Origin: CBFDBF01 sp050291465
GTDB lineage: Bacteria > Pseudomonadota > Gammaproteobacteria > Chromatiales > Chromatiaceae
NCBI GenBank assembly: GCA_050291465.1
Contig: JBNKJV010000008.1
Coordinates: forward strand, 62,001-126,000
Reading direction: 5' to 3'
Length of the DNA: 64,000 nt
Shown here: one piece after another, positions 61,892 to 64,000 of the stretch
Numbering within the stretch: position 1 is the first letter of the stretch
Layout: every line of letters begins with the position of its first letter
Position numbers and translations under genes: made by a program
Notes under the pieces: model-generated
Told to the model about the DNA's origin: nothing
Seen by the model: only the letters and a program-made list of their open reading frames with translations
Databases searched by the model: none

Positions 61892-62818
61892 ATGGAGCTA
61901 GGTGCATTTGCTGTCACCGTCTTTGTACTCGCGGTCGTAATTCTGGTACTTGGTGCCAAGCGCGTCCCCCAGGGCATGGAATACACGGTGGAACGCTTCG
62001 GGCGTTATACCAAGACCCTGCGGCCGGGGCTTACGTTCATCGTTCCAGTAATCGACACTGTAGGCGCCAAACTCAACATGATGGAACAGGTTTTGGATGT
62101 TCCCTCCCAGGAGGTGATCACCAAGGACAACGCCATGGTACAGGTGGATGGGGTGGTCTTTTTCCAGATACTGGACGCGGCCAAGGCGGCTTATGAAGTA
62201 AGCAACCTCCAGTACGCCATCCTCAATCTCACCATGACCAATATCCGTACGGTGATGGGTTCCATGGACCTGGATGAGGTGTTGTCGGAACGGGACCGTA
62301 TCAATGCCCAGTTGCTGAACGTGGTGGATGACGCCACTACTCCCTGGGGCGTTAAGGTGACCCGTATCGAGATCAAGGACATCACCCCGCCCCGAGATCT
62401 GGTGGATGCCATGGCGCGTCAGATGAAGGCGGAACGCGATAAACGCGCCGCCATCCTGGAGGCGGAGGGGGCGCGGCAGTCGGAGATCCTGAAAGCGGAA
62501 GGCGAGAAACAGGCGACGATTCTGGAAGCCGAGGGTGAAAAGGAGGCGGCCTTCCGCGAGGCGGAAGCGCGGGAACGGCTGGCCGAAGCGGAGGCGAAGG
62601 CGACTATGATGGTCTCTCAGGCCATCGCCAAGGGTGATATCAACGCCATCAACTACTTCGTTGCCCAGAAGTACACCGAAGCGCTGCAGAGCATCGCCTC
62701 GGCCGACAACCAGAAGCTGGTCCTGATGCCGCTGGAGGCTTCCAGCCTGATCGGTTCGGTGGGTGGCATCGCCGAGATCGCCAAGGAGGCCTTGGGTAGG
62801 CGTGGAGGAGAAGCCTGA
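61892..62818 (+). CDS. SPFH/Band 7 family protein (QmcA-like)
   Basis: This 308-residue protein has one N-terminal transmembrane anchor (FAVTVFVLAVVILVLGAKRV), the Band 7 domain (VPQGMEYTVERFGRYTKTLRPGLTFIVP to about 190), and a long Ala/Glu coiled coil (AEGARQSEILKAEGEKQATILEAEGEKEAAFREAEARE). It forms large membrane-bound rings or scaffolds. The stop overlaps the nfeD start by 1 nt (TGATG), the standard pair. AGGAG lies 9 nt upstream of the ATG. Confidence 0.95.
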   Translation: MELGAFAVTVFVLAVVILVLGAKRVPQGMEYTVERFGRYTKTLRPGLTFIVPVIDTVGAKLNMMEQVLDVPSQEVITKDNAMVQVDGVVFFQILDAAKAAYEVSNLQYAILNLTMTNIRTVMGSMDLDEVLSERDRINAQLLNVVDDATTPWGVKVTRIEIKDITPPRDLVDAMARQMKAERDKRAAILEAEGARQSEILKAEGEKQATILEAEGEKEAAFREAEARERLAEAEAKATMMVSQAIAKGDINAINYFVAQKYTEALQSIASADNQKLVLMPLEASSLIGSVGGIAEIAKEALGRRGGEA

Positions 62819-63261
62819 TGGAGTGGCTGCAGCAGGTAACCTATTGGCACTGGCTGGTGCTGGGGGTGATTTTCGTGATCCTGGAGGTGTTGTCTCCGGG
62901 CGTATTTTTTGTCTGGATGGGTGTTTCCGCCGGGGTGGTTGCCCTGATGGTGGCGGTGATACCCGGCATGTCCTGGGAGTATCAGATACTGGCGTTTGCC
63001 GTCTTCAGCGTCATCAGTATCGTCGCTTGGCACCAGCACTTGAAGAAACACCCCACCAAAACCGACCAGCCGCGGTTGAACCGCCGGGGGGAGCAGTATG
63101 TCGATAGGGTCTTTACCATCGACACCCCCATTGTGAACGGCCAGGGAAAAATCCGCGTGGATGATTCCACTTGGAAGATTACCGGCGAGGATTGTCCGCA
63201 AGGAACAAAGGTCCGGGTCACCGGTGTGGACGGTGTCGTCCTGAGGGTGGAAGAGGTCTAG
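62818..63261 (+). CDS. NfeD-like membrane protein
   Basis: This 147-residue protein has three transmembrane segments (about 14-31, 33-52 and 58-78) and a C-terminal OB-fold domain (YVDRVFTIDTPIVNGQGKIRV, GEDCPQGTKVRVTGVDGVVL), matching the short YbbK/NfeD partners of SPFH proteins. It should assist the QmcA-like protein in membrane quality control. It is translationally coupled to that gene. Confidence 0.93.
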   Translation: MEWLQQVTYWHWLVLGVIFVILEVLSPGVFFVWMGVSAGVVALMVAVIPGMSWEYQILAFAVFSVISIVAWHQHLKKHPTKTDQPRLNRRGEQYVDRVFTIDTPIVNGQGKIRVDDSTWKITGEDCPQGTKVRVTGVDGVVLRVEEV

Positions 63262-63281
63262 GAGCGGATTCCAGACAGCTG

Positions 63282-63935
63282 CTAGCGGGTCCCGAAGACC
63301 ACGATGGTCTTGCCCTTGACGGTGATCAGGCCCTGTTCTTCAAGGTTCTTTAATACCCGTCCGGCCATCTCCCGGGAACAGCCGACGATACGTCCGATCT
63401 CCTGGCGGGTAATACGGATCTGCATGCCGTCGGGATGGGTCATGGCATCCGGCTGTTTGCAGAGCTCCAGCAAGGTGCCGGAGATTCGACCGGTAACATC
63501 CAGAAATGCCAGGTTGCCCACCTTGCGGCTGGTGTGCAGCAGGCGCTGGGTCAGCTGTGCCCCCAGGGCATAGAGGATATCCTTGCTGTGGTTTCTCAGC
63601 TCGGTTTCGAAAAGCTGCTCCAGCCGCGAATAGCTGATTTCAGCCAGGATGCACTCGGAGCGGGTGCGAACCAATACGCTACGGGTCGCCTGGGGAGTAA
63701 ATAGCCCCATTTCACCGATAAATTCGCCGTTGTTCAGATAGGTAAGGATGATCTCACGGCCGTCCTCATCCTCGATGAGGATAGTAACGGACCCCTCTAT
63801 CAGGTAGTAGAGGGTATCGGCGGCATCTCCGGGGCGGATGATATCCGTCTTGGACGGATAACGCCTTCTATGACAGAACGAAAGGAACGGTTGAAGGTAA
63901 TCCGGGTCCTGGGGTGGCGGTTTTACGATGGACAT
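63282..63935 (-). CDS. crp: cAMP receptor protein (Crp/Vfr-type regulator)
   Basis: This 217-residue regulator closely tracks E. coli CRP: YLNNGEFIGEMGLFTPQATRSVLVR, with the cAMP-binding Glu and Arg-Ser, THPDGMQIRITRQEIGRIVGCSREMAGRVLKNLEEQ with the recognition helix, and the C terminus GKTIVVFGTR. The TSRKVGNLAFLDVTGRI hinge also matches, including the Thr-Ser pair that contacts cAMP. It should bind cAMP and the TGTGA-type site. It is convergent with the nfeD gene, with only 20 bp between their stop codons. The 66 bp right of it hold no gene. Confidence 0.96.
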   Translation of the reverse strand: MSIVKPPPQDPDYLQPFLSFCHRRRYPSKTDIIRPGDAADTLYYLIEGSVTILIEDEDGREIILTYLNNGEFIGEMGLFTPQATRSVLVRTRSECILAEISYSRLEQLFETELRNHSKDILYALGAQLTQRLLHTSRKVGNLAFLDVTGRISGTLLELCKQPDAMTHPDGMQIRITRQEIGRIVGCSREMAGRVLKNLEEQGLITVKGKTIVVFGTR

Positions 63936-64000
63936 TCAGCGCGCTCTAATTTTGGCCCACAGAGATTAAAATTGTAGGCAAACTCCAGTAAATTGTCGAT

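Overview
The window looks like a chromosomal segment of a gammaproteobacterium. The evidence is a Crp close to the E. coli/Vfr type, the rpe-gph-trpE-trpG-trpD order, argS followed by an FtsN-like SPOR gene, DUF2835, feoABC, qmcA-nfeD and Porin_4-type porins. The genus cannot be fixed from sequence alone; a sulfur-oxidising Chromatiales/Sedimenticola-like lineage would fit but is only a guess. The backbone appears GC-rich, while the CRISPR locus and the toxin-antitoxin pair look visibly more AT-rich.

Bases 1-7010 hold a complete type II-C CRISPR-Cas locus: a 25-repeat array, then cas2, cas1 and cas9 on the minus strand. A brnT-brnA toxin-antitoxin pair follows divergently, and directly behind it lies a tracrRNA gene with promoter, full-length anti-repeat, nexus hairpin and terminator. 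The toxin-antitoxin pair sits between cas9 and tracrRNA with no terminator of its own. Every repeat carries a plausible internal promoter, as in Neisseria-type II-C arrays, so crRNAs should be made on the plus strand, toward the cas genes.

Bases 7090-13240 (minus strand) are an rpe-EVE-gph-trpE-trpG-trpD cluster. A short leader peptide ending Trp-Arg-Trp precedes trpE, suggesting attenuation. Short inverted-repeat elements interrupt the cluster three times; one carries a GxxExxY-family nuclease-like gene. Further copies lie at 14.3 and 16.1 kb. After a DUF3530 hydrolase, a fructosamine kinase and an HNH protein, an 885-bp gap upstream of priA contains a cluster of DnaA-box-like sites beside an AT-rich stretch.

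Bases 19105-26823 carry six tandem porin paralogues with near-identical N-terminal halves, mosaic middles and repeated intergenic spacers. Then come argS, a SPOR protein, DUF2835, the feoABC iron(II) uptake operon with a possible Fur box, a methyltransferase, a PPK2 kinase, two tandem TPR-glycosyltransferase paralogues, a small exported protein preceded by two coupled micro-ORFs, a membrane methyltransferase, a PilZ protein, a D-2-hydroxyacid dehydrogenase, a sulfotransferase and a very large FAD/FeS dehydrogenase.

Bases 47233-63935 carry DUF2919, an ATP-grasp-like protein, the moxR-DUF58-transglutaminase operon, a helical protein of unknown function, an AI-2E exporter, a lipoprotein, a MITE-like element, a TraB-family protein, a TtcA-family protein, an RND efflux pair with an upstream palindrome, the SPFH/NfeD pair and crp.
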